From Peribolospora baueri (taxonomy: Eukaryota > Basidiomycota > Peribolosporomycetes > Peribolosporales > Peribolosporaceae), in the NCBI GenBank assembly GCA_029717555.1, contig JAMDHS010000100.1, forward strand, positions 1 to 64,000: 64,000 nt of DNA, given 5' to 3'. Shown here piece by piece: positions 34,053 to 46,171 of the stretch. The notes below the pieces were generated by a model. That model searched no databases. It saw nothing but the letters and a program-made list of their open reading frames with translations, and was not told the DNA's origin. The stretch's first letter is position 1. Each line of letters opens with the position of its first letter. The position numbers were made by a program, and so were the translations under genes.

Positions 34053-36113
34053 ATGTCTGGACACCGTTTTGCGCCGTCTCCACAAGACGACTCTGCCTCA
34101 GTGGTATACCCAAGAGAGGTACCGGACAAGGTAAGTCTTTACTCTCAGAGTACTAAAGTAGCGGCAACGATAGCAGCGTTATCTGGCGGCTGGAGGTACA
34201 CCGTCTGGCCGATTGCTCCAGCGTGCTCAGTCAGCGCTTCCTCTACGCTTGTCAGTCGGCACTACCCTTTATTCCTTTTTACCTCTTTCTTTTCGTTTTT
34301 ATAGTATTCTCAGAGTCCTACACAGTTGGGTAATGGTCTCAAGCGCCCTCGATCGCCCTCGCCGCCTTCTAGCCCCGATCCTACCCCTCTATCCTCACCC
34401 TCACACTCCCGCTCTCCCTCGCCCTCCATCGCCGCTCAAGAGGGTCCGCGAGATGGCGATGAGTACGACGCTCACTGGGGACTAGGTGCTGGGGAGGATG
34501 AACCGGTTGCGGCTGGCCTCGATACCAGGTTGAGCAAGGACAGTATTGGATACAAGTGGCTGCTTAAAATGGGATGGGTAGAGGGAAAAGGGTTGGGTGT
34601 TGATGGACGAGGTGGGTACACACACAGATCTTTTTCCTGTTCCAATTTATTTTTGACGTTGGGCGGGTATTTGTTCCTCCACCAGGTCGGACCGATCCCG
34701 TGCCCATCTCCCACAAGCGCGACTCGATGGGCGTCGGCAAGGCAAACCAAGACTTCCGAGTGATCGCCGCCACCGTCAGCCAAAGGAAAGAGTTGGACTC
34801 GGAGCGAATGAGCCGAGAGACTGTTGAGGAGAGGAAACTGCGCGAGCAGGAGGTCGATCGTAAGGCGGCCATCAAGGAAGAGCTTTCAGGCATTTTGAAG
34901 ACGTACTACTGCGAGCTGTGCGACAAGCAGGTTAGTCTTTTCCTCTGGGCTGTGTTTCTAAGTGTTAGAGCTGACTAGTTATCGATTCCCTATACATGTC
35001 AGTATCAACTTCCCAGCCAATATGAGACGCATTTGACAAGTTATGACCATCACCATAAGAAGGTGAGCATGCACGTGGACCGCTCGGGTCGCACACGCGG
35101 TCGTCTCAAGCATCCCTTTCCATCTTCGGCCTTTACAGAGGTTGAAGGAGATGCTAGCAACCCAACGATCTTCGTCAGCATCACAAGCGGCCGTCGAGAA
35201 GAGAAAGGAGAAGGAACGGAAGCGCGAGGAGAAGGAGATGAAGAGGTTGGCCGGAGCCGCCGGAGTGGCTTTGGGAGGTGGTCTTCTACCGCTTTCGTCC
35301 GCAAGCTCTTCGGCGAAGACCGTGAACGAAGGCGGCTCGAGAGGGACTAGCACGGCCAATGCAAAATCCTCTGGCAGTGGATGGAAGAGCGTCGGTGGCA
35401 GTGGGTGGAGCTCGGTCGGGTCTTCGCGTCCAACAGACACAGGTGCCTCCCATGACAGCAAAGGCGGACGGGGTTCCCCCGTCCCCTCCCAGGTCACTTC
35501 TCGAGGCGGCGGTTGGGCTGTCGTAGGCTCTCATGCCAGCACCACATCTTCCCGCACTGTTCAAGCTGCTTCCAATGCTCCGTCAACAAGACATGCGCCT
35601 CAAGGTTTCCAGTTCGGTGGCGTTGTCACCCTCAACTCGTCTTCTGATGCTGCTCGTGGGGGTGCACTGATAGCCGGGTCAGGACCGCACGGGGTAGTTG
35701 GTGAGGGTGTCAAGAGTGGAGGATGGGCTTCGATAGAAACGCCCTCGTCTGGAAACAAGCCCCGCTTCACTGGTATGTCTTATTTTTGGATGATGGCCCA
35801 TACCCGCTGGTAACAATATTTCTATGTTTTCCAACTATTTTCATTTCCTGACCATTATCTATCTCAAGCAAACTCCGAGCCATCGTCGCTCTCTCCCTCG
35901 ATTAGACTTCGTCCGCCTGCTCCAAGTGGACCGGTACCGGTTCCTCCGATGGGGGATGCCCCACCGCCTCCCCCCCAGGGACCACCGCCAGCTGCGCCGC
36001 CGACGGATCCTGCTCCATTTCCAGGGGGACCCAGCCTTGGCAGGAGTGACGGAAAACAGGCTTCAAAGTGGGGTCGCGGAGGATGGCAAGCTCCTGGCTC
36101 ATGGGGCCGGTGA
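34053..36113 (+). CDS. G-patch and C2H2 zinc-finger protein (likely RNA processing)
   Basis: Exon 1 is MSGHRFAPSPQDDSASVVYPREVPDK. A phase-0 intron ending TTTTTATAG joins it to YSQSPTQLGNGLKRPRSPSP. An RS/SP-rich stretch precedes the G-patch, IGYKWLLKMGWVEGKGLG-VDGRGRTDP. Next come a coiled Glu/Arg region, a single zinc finger (YYCELCDKQYQLPSQYETHL, then TSYDHHHKK) split by an intron, a basic helix (KRKEKERKREEKEMKR), Ser/Gly-rich repeats of the type SGWKSVGGSGWSSVG, and a Pro-rich tail ending GWQAPGSWGR. The G-patch plus zinc finger order recalls GPATCH8-type proteins; G-patches activate DEAH helicases of the spliceosome, so an RNA-processing role is inferred. TGA is at 36111-36113. Confidence 0.85.
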
Positions 36114-36875
36114 TAGGCGCCTGTCATTAGGTGGAGTTGTCGTCGAGATGCTACCAAGACCTGTCCCGCGGTCGGACCTAAATGCAGTCCGTGTGACTTC
36201 TCTGCCATCGTCCTCCTTTCTGGCGGCACAACGCCGCTGGAAGACAGGTTAAGATAGGTCAAGTCATGGCAGAGCTTGCGCCGTCCGGCTCTCGAGTCTC
36301 ACGGCAGACGTTAGAGACCGATCGAAGGTTTGCACTTAGCCTCTAGTAGGCTTCCGCATATGAAACCTGCCGCCCTGTTGCTTCTCTTGAGCTATCGAAA
36401 AGGGGTCCGATCATGCAGACGGCCACGCCCAAAGTCAGAGTACGTTTACAAAATGCTTAACTACGACACACCGGTTCTGCTAATTTCGAATGGTCAAGAG
36501 CGTAGACGTAAAAGTCCTAACATATCAAGCAAGTCCGCATGTTCACTTCGAGCAAGCAGCTGCTCAAGCTTCATATCGAGTGATATGCACCATCGTAAGG
36601 TACAGTACATAGAGCGGAAGGATTTTCTCCGATGCCACGTCCATGAACGCCGGGGCCGTGACGGGCACGAACACCGACGCCGTCAACGTTTGCCTGGAAG
36701 TGAGCTTAAACTGAACAAGCGCTTTGTGGACCAGTCCCCTAGAGGGCACGCGGTGCCGCTTGCTTTCGCTGGCTTGAACGGCCGCCCGTCGGAAAAGTCT
36801 GCACACATGAAACGGGAACAGTCTGAGGTTAAACCTTTGAGCCACTGCCACTACTAGTACAAGAGAGAGAGGTCT
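36114..36875. other. Convergent intergenic stretch, nothing recognised
   Basis: About 0.76 kb between the G-patch gene and the UBR7-like gene. Lower-GC, short frames only; no tRNA or known RNA fold seen. Confidence 0.5.
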
Positions 36876-38848
36876 TCAAGCCCTCGACTGCTGTTGCTGC
36901 TGCTGAGCCCTACGCTCCTCAAAAAAGGCCTGAATATCTTTCTCCTCGATGACTTTCCCCTGTCGCGCAAATGGAGCGAGGAACGCCATCAAATCCTCTC
37001 GCATGCTCTGATATTCGTGCACTGCGTCGAGAGCGCGGTCTCGGGGTATGCGGGCGAGCGCGGCCACGCCGAGGTCGAACGTCGATTTGCCTTCGAGAAG
37101 GAAAGGAGAGCAAGGCCACGAAATGCTCAGCGCCTCTAAGGTCTATTGCTTCGTTCCAACAAGTAAATGGGACCCACCCGCATCCGAGTCCTCTTCCGGT
37201 ACGTATTGCTCCTCTTCCTCCATAAGATATGCCTTGTCAGAGACGAGGTGCAAGCACTGGAGCGGCCAGACAAATCCGTCACCACACAGGACCACAGGTC
37301 GACACGCCTGAAGTTATCCACTCACATTCTTGCAGCGGCAGAGCTTGTCACGAAAGGTAGACTCCAGATACAGGTCGAGCCTGCCCGTCGCGGTGTCATC
37401 CCTCGGTTTGACCGCGAGTGCCGCGTGCACCATCGGGAGTACTTGTGGTCTGGAGCAGGACTGTTCCGGGCCACTCCCGTCGCTGCTATTCGCGCTATTC
37501 GAATTAGGACCGCCTCGCGCCCTCTTAGCCAGCACCGCACCATCTCCATCGGCATCCGGAGTGTCTTCAGCTTTACGCTTCACGACAGCCCCGTCGAGTT
37601 GGCTGCTGGATTCAATTGAAGGGTTGTCAAGCTCTCTCAGAACGGAGGCCCCACTGGACAATGCTGCGTCCTGTGCCTGCTCGCCGCCGCCCGCTTTTGC
37701 GCGCTCGCTTTCGGCGACATCGTCATGAGAGCCTTCGATAGCCGCCAGCTTTGAGCTCGTAGAGTCACTGCTATGCGCAGATTCGGATGGTAGGGCTACC
37801 AAGAATCCGGACGATCCAGCGTATGAGAGCAGGCATTCGTTTTCTGGCTTGCGGGCACAAGCGTCGCAGATAAGGGTGTCAAAGTCTTCGGGATCGACGG
37901 CAAGCTTGCGGCCGTTGTGAACCGAGTTACTCTCATCGACTTCGGACCCGTCTTGCCCGGGGTCGACTTCGCCCTCCGCTGGCTCCACCCCAATTGCAGC
38001 ATTACGACCGCATGGGGGGACTCGAACAGTGTCGGACGAGGATGCTGACATGGACAGGCAGGACTCATGAAACCAGTCTTCGCATATCAAGCACTGGAAC
38101 ATGGTCTGGAAAGACAACAGCAGTACCCATTGTCAGCGTAGACGAAATGGCACTGCACGAGCGAGTCACTCACGTCCTCCTCTGTCTCAGGGTCATAAGA
38201 CATTCCCCTGGGACAATAGCAGAATTGACCTGACAAGCGCAAACGAGAAGTAACGAGACAAGTGAGAGGGCATCGCTTGAATCACTGAATAAAGGCTAAC
38301 ACGCCTACTTACCGTTGAAGTTCTTGTCGTAGCGATTTCTCTGGGAGAGCCCACCAGATGACGAGGCTAAGCCGCCTGCTCCCGACCTTGTCACGTCATG
38401 AAGCATGTCAAACGTACTTCGTTTCGACGGGCCTCGTCTGATCTAAGAAGGGTACACAATGTGCCTGCCTTGCCACAGTCACATCGAAAATCGCGGCGGT
38501 AGAATAGCTCGACGAGGTCATGTTCTATCCGAGATGTGACCACCAAGAGGAACAGCGGTTTCAGATGCGGGGCGGTGAGATGCGCAACAAGAACGGGCGC
38601 CGCTCTTAAAGACAGTGCCGACCGAGTTGGGCGCAAGATAACTCACGAGAATGGCAAGAAACAGAACAACCAGCGCAGACGCCTACGTCGGGCCCGCATG
38701 TCTTGCAAGAGTAGACTGGCTGTTTGATGTAACCTTTAGCATAGGTGCACGAAGAGAAGGAGAAGGGGATGGCTTGCCGGGCCTCCTCCTCAAGCTGCAG
38801 CTGACGAGCAATGAGGTCGAGGGCGGTCACCGTTTCAGCGTTACCCAT
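36876..38848 (-). CDS. UBR-box/PHD E3 ligase, UBR7/Mlo2-like
   Basis: The protein starts MGNAETVTALDLIARQLQLEEEA and has a UBR-type zinc region: CTYAKGYIKQPVYSCKTC, VGVCAGCSVSCHS, then HDLVELFYRRDFRCDCG. A PHD-like finger follows: CYCPRGMSYDPETEEDTMFQC, ICEDWFHESCL, DTLICDACARK. The middle is acidic and Ser-rich. The C-terminal helical part includes TFRDKLCRCKN, the EEEEQYVPEEDSDA stretch and IEEKDIQAFFEERR, then a poly-Gln run (QQQQQQ). This order matches UBR7 and S. pombe Mlo2. UBR7 is described as a histone H2B ubiquitin ligase; here that is family knowledge only. Start ATG 38846-38848, TGA 36876-36878. Confidence 0.88.
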
Positions 38849-39198
38849 GGCGGCTGTATGGAGTATGGGCTGGGCACGTAAGCCGACGATGGTGGTTAGA
38901 GAAAGGCGAAGGTGTCGGGCCGTCGCGTCGAACGTCGCGCCCCGCGAACTGCTGCGGCAAGCGCCTCGCACGATTACCCCGCAGCGGCTCTTCCTTGATG
39001 CCCCCATCTCTTCCTGGCTTTGCACAGCGAGGGAGATCGAGCGGTCACAACCGAGCCACGTCGATCAACGTTGGAATAGTGTTCTTCCGTACTTTCCAAA
39101 AATAACTAATTGGCTGGTATTCTACTGAACTTTTGGTAGGAAACTTTTACTGCGAGACGGGAGATCCTTTGACATGGGAAGGTAGAACGTGAGGGAAA

Positions 39199-42100
39199 TT
39201 AGACACGGTAGTCTGCCGCTTCCAGAAGGGTAGGGATCTGGCAATGGAACAACAGGTGAAGAAAGGTTGCCGTCAGCTTCTGTATGAGCTTGAGTCTGGC
39301 GCGCAGCTCAGCTGGAGAACAAGTCATCCAAAGTCTAACTCACCACATTCGGCATCGCACGACTGGCTTCGGCCAGGCTGGCATTCAGGAACTTGGTCGG
39401 ATCGTCACCCGCCCAAGCGGCCGGATCAGCTTGAGCGGTGACTGACGCGCCAAGCTTGACGAAGGAGGCTTGGAACTCCGTCTCGTCAAAGTCGAGGAAG
39501 ATCTCTTCCGCCGCCGCTTGGTCGTTCTTCGTCAGCTGTCGAGGCTGCCGGCACAGCTGGACCAATGCTTGCAAAGTCTGGGGCCTGAGCGTTCGACCGG
39601 AGCGACATGTCAGCGTGCAAAGTGCGGTAACACATCGCCTCATTATGATGGCTCAGCTCGCACTTACCAGGCTCTAACTCGCGGCTCCTGCAACATGCTA
39701 TTTCCCTGGGTGAGAAGTCGTGCAAAGCCGACAATGACCACCTTGCGATCCCGCTCCGGCAGCTTCTGCAGCTCGGGCAGCACGATCCCTTGGAGAATCT
39801 GTTGGAACAGGCCTGGCTGTATAGATTCGTAGATGCCGACGAGGAAGTCTGGATCGAAACCATCGCGCCGAATTGCCAAGATATAGGCGTTGAAGTAAAT
39901 GAAGCCTTTGGTGAACTTGTCCGTCTTCGCCGTTTGCAACCGATTTAGGAGGAGCATGAAGATGGTCTTCAAAAAGGGCTGCAGGCCCGATCTGGCATAC
40001 ATACGAGTAGGAACAAGTATGGATCAGTCAAGATATTCTCGAAGAAACCTGGCAGGCGCTTGAGACAGCTTACAGCGGCAAGAACTCGAACAAAGCCTGC
40101 AACAACTCGAAACCGAATGTGTCGTTGATCCTGCTGCTGATTAGCCTTTGGTAGATGCCGAGGAGCGACTGCACCTGATTGTTAGCCACGAAACGGTCTG
40201 CGCCCCGGACGAGGAATGCGCGTAGAAGGCGGACGAGAGCAGGTACATTGCCACGCTGCTCCCACGGCTGGGGGGTGAGCAAAGGAGGGAGAATGGACAT
40301 GTAGAGCGGAGGCAGCTCCCCAGAACCTCGAAGCTCCAGCAGTTGGGATAAGATCTGGAAGACATAAGGCGCAAATTCTGTGGAACGAAGTGAAAACAAT
40401 CGATGAAGGTAAGGCTCAGGAAAGCGAAGACGCACATATGAGGTAGACAGCCACTAACCGACGGTGTCGCTCGTCAGGATGGTCTGGAATGAAGGCATAA
40501 GGGCAGCCTCAAATTCGGGAACCGCGTCGGCGTTCGTCGAGGCAACAAAGCGAATGAGCGCAGAAATCGATTCGAAGGTGAACTGGTTGAATTTAGGGTT
40601 GCTCGGGTTCTTGGAAATCTCCGTAACGATGCTGACGAGGTGGGACAAAACGTCGGAGAAGACTGGCAGAAGTGTCTGGCGTGCGGTCACAATGACGCGC
40701 ATGACACCTGACAAGTAAGAGATGACATTGGTGTACCGGTCAGCCTCCTCGTACGGGTTAGCGAGAGTTTGCGTACGCACATTTCATTAAGTAGTCGTTC
40801 TCAGCGATCTTCTCTGGTGTCCGGCCCTGCTCGATTTTCTTGAATAGGGCCATCAAAATGTTGTTCGCAAAGGGCCTCACGTCGGCCTGAGCGAAGAGCA
40901 GCTGACCGCCCTGCTTGATGAAAAGCACTCGCTCGATTGTGATAGCCGCATACGAGCATACGACATAGTTGGGTGACTCCAAGTGGTGCACCAGAAGAGG
41001 GAGGACTGACAAGAGTTGGTCCTTGGTGAGCTGTTAGAATAGACGCCGTGCACACTGGCAATCAGTTAACCCTGTCGGAATCTCAGGCGGCAACCAAAAC
41101 AAGCGCACCTGATTCCTAAACGTGTGCAAGTACTTGATGGCGTCCACAACGAGAATGGGAGTAGTCGCATCGCCCGTGCCCTGTAAATCGGCAAACACGT
41201 TGTCGGAGAAAAACTTGACTACGTCTACGCCGACATTCGTTGAGGTGACGCCCTGCGTGGCCGTGCTGCCGCGAGCCGCAATAGAGGTAAGGAGGTAGAT
41301 GGCTGTGTCTTTTTGCTTCCAGTTCGCCGCCGGAGAAGCATTATATTGCTACAGAACGCACATCGAAAACGTCAGTCAGAGACAGGGTGGAGCGCCGTTG
41401 GCTGCTCGGACACATTGCCCAGGAAGCCTTACCTGAAGGTAGAGACGGATGTATCGGCCGACAATGTTTGTCACCTGCCCCTCAAATTGCTCCATCAGCG
41501 CTTGGGTAAAGTCGGTAGCGGCCTTGCGGCGTGTGTCACTTTCAGTGCTCGGTTCAAGGTCTCGTCGAATGAACTCTATCGGGTCGTCCTCGAACAATTC
41601 CTCATCGAGAGCTATAAGAGTCAAATAAGAAAACGAGGTCAGTGACCTATCCATTTCCTGTCGACAAAGACAAGTAACTTGGACGTACTCCGGAACTTCA
41701 TATTCGGCAAGACGATCGCTTCGCAGAAGCGTTCGAGCGTGGCGTCATCTTGGAAGAGGTGGCGTTGGGAGGGTAAACGGACCACCGACGAAAGGAACCG
41801 CATGGCCTTGGATACCAGCTACAATTAAGGAAGGCAAAGATACCGGGGCGAGAAATGTATAGGTGAGCCTCTTCAACTGAAAACGCAAAGGGCAGGTCAC
41901 GCACCAAATCGTCCTTCGGGATTGGCTCACTCCCCGCCTCTTCCGCTCCCTTGCCCAGACCGATCAACATTTGCCAAACGTCTTGCACAAAGAGCGGCAA
42001 CTCCTTTTCTCCAAAAACGTCGAGATAACGCTGAGTATACAGTTCCGCAATCTCACAGACGGCGCTGCGGATGTTCTCAAGCGGACCGGGTGCCGCCTCG

Positions 42101-43182
42101 TCCGGGTCGGAAACGAGCTCGGGACGGGCGAAGGCGAGATATTTTCGGAGAATGGCCATCAGAGCGCTGTGGTTGTCTTCAAAGAAAGGAGGAAGGTCTT
42201 GCGAGTTGAGATCATAGAAGATTTGAAGGAGCAGATACATGGCGTTTGAGATGAGGGGAAGTTGATGTGCCGGCGTGGAAGGCTCGGAGAGCAGGGCATC
42301 GGTTCGCTGATAAAACGTAGAATGAGAAAGTTTTCAGCAAAACTTCCTGCTTTCCAGAACAGAGCTGCCTGAACACACCCGCAACAGCTCTCCATATGGC
42401 TCGCAGAACTTGGAGAGGACGAAGAGGATCTCCGAGTAGAGAGCATCACTCCTGAACATGCTACGCCATCGGCGAAAGATAGAGTGTGCCGTGTCCAGCA
42501 CCCCAACGTTAACTCCGTAATCGTCTGGGGATAGGTTGGACAGGAGCATCTACACAAGAGAATAAATAAGGGGAAGACAGACCGAACAGGAGGGGTCAGA
42601 TGAGAGCTCGAGTGGAAACGGAAATGTGGCAAGGACACTCACGTCGATAAGGTTATCCCACCGGTCTGGAAAGTCCTTCTCTGCAATGATGGACACCGCC
42701 TCTCCCACCTGTACCCTGAGTGAAGGAGCCGCCTGCGTTGATCCTTCTGTTGTGCGAGACAAAGCGATCATCAGCGGTACCAACTGTGCTTTGATGGCGG
42801 CTCGATCGGGCTCGCATATAAGGTTCAAATCTTCTTCCTGCAAATACAGAAAAAGAGAACATCAGCCATCACGTAAACGAACTCCGTCGGTGCGTCGACA
42901 GGCGACGGAGAGGAGGCGAATGAACATAAACGCGCGACCGCTCACCTCCCCCCAAGCCCTCCTGCACAAATTCTTGAAGTACAACGCAGCGGCCAAGCGT
43001 ACCGGGCCTCCGCCGGGAACGTTTGCATCTTCGACGAGGCTGAGAAGGAGGAGAGAGAAGCCCGGCTGGGACTCGCCGGCTGCGAGCTCGGTCTCAGCGC
43101 CTCGTCGGGTGGGCAGATCGGGCGAGAGTGAGGCGACGAGGAGACTCGCAACGCCTGAGCGCTGTGTGGGGTCTACGGACAT
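39199..43182 (-). CDS. CSE1: Exportin-2, importin-alpha re-export receptor
   Basis: A HEAT-repeat karyopherin that, with RanGTP, returns importin-alpha to the cytoplasm. The N terminus has VRLAAALYFKNLCRRAWGE, EEDLNLICEPDRAAIKAQLV, VGEAVSIIAEKDFPDRWDNL, which is the importin-beta N-terminal module of CAS/Cse1. Later segments in order include FFEDNHSALMAILRKYL, EDDPIEFIRRDLEPSTESD, RYIRLYLQQYNA, WKQKDTAIYLLTSIAA and TFESISALIRFVASTNADA, then DKFTKGFIYFNAYILAI and VLPELQKLPERDRKVVIVGF. At least nine introns are present. The 3' end is uncertain: after MPNV the exon could join a short frame stopping near 39263, or a longer one ending at TAA 39199-39201, depending on the donor used. ATG is at 43180-43182. 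Confidence 0.93.
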
Positions 43183-43363
43183 GTTCGTTGCTGTATCGTG
43201 AGGTATCTGTGGTGAGGATGATGGGAAAGGGAATGTGGAAGAGTGCTGATGGGAGTGGCACGAAGACAAAGAAAGGAGAGCGTATGAACTGATCGACGTA
43301 TTTGACGCGTCCTGCTTTCTCAGCCACGTGACTTGCGACGACGACGGCGGACGGGGGACAACC

Positions 43364-43593
43364 GCAGCCCACCCCCGGCAGAGTGGCAGCACGTGACGTC
43401 ACGCACATTTCTACGGCGTTACATTTCTAGTTCAATACCTAGACCTTCTTCGTCTTTGACCATGGAAGGCAACAGGTTCTGCCCAAGATGTAGGAAAGAG
43501 GTCCCTCTCTGGTAAATGTTTTCTGACTCGACCAATGCGGCTTTTAGAGATGTCTGGTGCTTGAAATCAGTCTTAATGAGATTATGTTTCATT
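43364..43593 (+). repeat. MULE left terminal inverted repeat (about 230 bp)
   Basis: It pairs with the complement of 46131-46436. The highest identity is over 43460-43593, where long blocks match with only scattered differences. It includes ATG at 43462 opening MEGNRFCPRCRKEVPLW, a CxxC motif. Confidence 0.85.
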
Positions 43594-45090
43594 CTAATAT
43601 ATATAAAATCGTCGTTGCTTTTTTTGAGTTCTGATCGCTACTTTCCCTTTCCTTTTCCCGTAACAAGTGTCACCCCTCCCTCCGCGCCTCAGGCGTGCCT
43701 GGCGCGCCGCCCAAATGTGGCGATTGGTCATGGTAGCGTCTCACGGCGTCACGTGCTCCCTTCCGCTGCATTCGCCATGACCAAGAAAAATCATGGCCGG
43801 TCCAGTTGGACTCTTATATAGATCGAGCGCGCCCGTGTGTGTTCCGTCCGGTGTTGTTGACACTGTCGTATCGAACCTCTCATCATGTAGGCAGTAGCTT
43901 ATTCTCAGTCGCCGTCGTTACCAGACGATACGCGCAACACGGACAAGGAGAAAGGCAAGCGCAAGGCGAAGGACGCAGAGGAGGTGAAATCTACACAACG
44001 CACGCTCGCGTGGATGGAGCCTGGCGCCAATAGACACGCCGTTTTCAATTTGCTCTTCGCTCTCCGCCACAGGATGCGGTCGTCTACGACGATCTTGAGC
44101 CAAAGCGGAAACGACGCAAGAAGGACGACTCGGTGAAGGAGGTGGATACAGGCAAGCAACAGAAGGGGAAGAGAATGAGGAAGCCGAAGGAAGAGGTCAG
44201 TCTGTCTGCGAGCCTTTGCATGCTCCCGTCGAGCCGTCTGAGCTTTTTCGTCGCTGTTTAGTTAAACTTGAACTTTTTTTTTTCTTCAGCAACACGTTAT
44301 ACGGGCCTGTCAGCGCTGCGGTGCGGTCGTCCCGCTGGACCGATCCGATGGCCGTCGAACCCGATGTGATGCGTGCCAGCGCGTTTCACAGCGACCCTGT
44401 CGACAGTGCGGACGGCTCTTCTCGGATCGGGGTACCCAGGTTACCCGCTGTCGGCACTGCCGAGCTCAAGATCTACCAGCGCCACGCACACGCGCCTGTA
44501 ATCTGTGCGGACGAAGATTAGGTGCTTACTGACGATTAGGCCGGTGCGCTGACTGCCGCCAAACCAGTGACCGACAGACAGCGGTTGCCACTGGGATATA
44601 CCTCATCCATGCACAGCTGGAAGCCGCTGGAACTGGGCCGAATGACGGTCGAATGCCCGTCCTGTGCAGCGATGCACTGGGAGCGTGAGCTTCGACCCGT
44701 GCCTGGCGCTGGATTGGCCTGCTCTCCATGCTGCTGCTCCAACGGATCGGTCAGCCTGGATCCATTACCCACCCCTCCGCCGGCCGTGCAGGACCTCTTC
44801 GCCTCGAATTCGGCGCTGGCGCGGCGGTTTCGCGCGCACATTCGCCCCTTGAACACCGCGCTGTCGTACACTTCCATGTCCTACACGCCCGATCCCCGGC
44901 TGCGCCCGCACGAATTCAACTACATCTTCCAGCTGCAGGGCGCCATCTACCATCTCCAGGACCCGCTCCGAGGCGCCATGCCTGGCCACGGGCAGCTGTA
45001 CTTCCTGGACCCGAATGACGCCAACCAGATCCGCCTGGACCACTATCCCTCCATTGCTGCGGATCTGGAGATCCGACATCGTCACCAGTT
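43594..45090 (+). mobile_element. Truncated Helitron helicase gene (5' part) nested in the MULE
   Basis: On the plus strand several exon-like pieces join. A Lys-rich start (DTRNTDKEKGKRKAK) leads to DAVVYDDLEPKRKRRKK, then a Cys-rich zinc-binding block (CQRCGAVVPLDRSDGRRTRC, CRQCGRLF, RCRHCRAQ, ACNLCGRR, RCADCRQ). The conserved fungal Helitron N-terminal region follows: LGRMTVECPSCAAMHW, CCCSNGSVSLDPLPTPPP, FRAHIRPLNTALSYTSMSYT, NYIFQLQGAIYHLQDPL, GQLYFLDPNDANQIRLDHYP. A frame change lies between the Cys-rich and LGRM parts. The Rep and helicase domains are missing, as sequence passes into a MULE arm at about 45091. A TATATAGA promoter-like box sits at about 43815. The left boundary is only where similarity to the other MULE repeat stops (TCTAATATATA). 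Confidence 0.7.
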
Positions 45091-45459
45091 GCTCGTACGA
45101 GCTCTTCTTTGCTTGCAGAGCAAGCAATTGCGTCCTTTCTCAGTCATTTCCGTCATTGTGGTATCAATCCGGTTTACATGCACACCGACAAGGATTGGGG
45201 CAGAAATCATCGCTTGTAGATGTCTGCATTGGCAGATCACCGGTTACCCACCCTACAAGCGATGATTTCTGCCCCGGTCCTTGTCGGTGTGCATGTAAAC
45301 CGGATTGATACCACAATGACGGAAATGACTGAGAAAGGACGCAATTGCTTTTGTCTTCGCCTTTTTGGGAAGAGCTCTGGATGGAGGGAGCAAGAGGTAC
45401 CCAAGAGGATATCCTGCGCCGTCATGCTCTGCAAGCACAGAGAAGAGCTTGTACGAGCC
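45091..45459. repeat. Internal inverted repeat (fold-back) of MULE transposase sequence
   Basis: The left arm 45091-45219 and the complement of the right arm 45253-45459 match. The inner 98-bp core (45122-45219 versus 45253-45350) differs at only two positions that I can see; the left arm lacks about 75 bp present in the right arm. The spacer is 33 bp. Both arms encode the FLSHFRHCGINPVYMHTDKD segment of the transposase, on opposite strands. Confidence 0.9.
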
Positions 45460-46171
45460 ACGGTTTGTGCGGTCTGAATGAGAATGGAGAAATTAGATGT
45501 CGACTTTTGTCTCTCCTTTCTCTGCAAGAAGGAACTCCGTAGTCCTCACAGGTCGCATCAAGTACGACCTCTTTTGTGTCCTTACAGCGCTTGACAATCT
45601 CCGGACAAGCCCAGGCAAGTGCATCGACCCCTGCAACCTCTACATCAAGCAACTCTGCCTTTCGTGATGCCATCACCTGCTGTCGTGCTGACTCCATTGA
45701 CCCGCTCTTCAGACCCTTAACTTGCCACTGCTTCCGTGACTTCACCATCCACCAAAACGCACTTGGGCCTTTGAAGCTTTCGCCAACAAGTTCTTCCCTG
45801 CCTTCTCCTTCCCTCCGTAAGTAATTATATAGCTGGAGCGGCGTCAGGTCGAGATTGCTGAAAATGTACTCCTTTTCAGAAGTTGGGATAGTCCTGTCGT
45901 GATAGGTATGTTCATGGTGGCGATGTCGGATCTTCAGAATGGCAAGCTGCTTCTCAATGTTGATGTTGATGTTGAGTTTGCCATGGCAGCGGACGAAGAC
46001 TTGTCGTGTGTTCATCATGCGCTTGCACTCATCTTCTGGTACAGGCCACTTACACTTGTCTTGATCCTGTGCACAGTAGTACCTCCAGTTTGGAGAGGTA
46101 TACGTGGCATCTCGGCCGTCATTGCTTTTAAATGAATGAAACACAATCTCATTAAGACTGATTTCAAGCAC
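45253..46171 (-). pseudogene. MULE transposase fragment
   Basis: The minus-strand frame from 46171 reads LEISLNEIVFHSFK, DATYTSPNWRYYCAQDQDKC, KLNININIEKQLAILKIRHR, EKEYIFSNLDLTPLQLYNYL, SAFWWMVKSRKQWQ, DALAWACPEIVKRCKDTKEV and VLDATC. The WRKY/FAR1-like Cys-His region and the first catalytic Asp (VLDAT) fit MULE transposases. After a frame change or intron it continues with DGAGYPLGYLLLPPSRALPK and VYMHTDKD (second Asp). The third catalytic acidic residue and everything after are absent, because the frame enters the palindrome. Some of the breaks may be introns. Confidence 0.7.
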
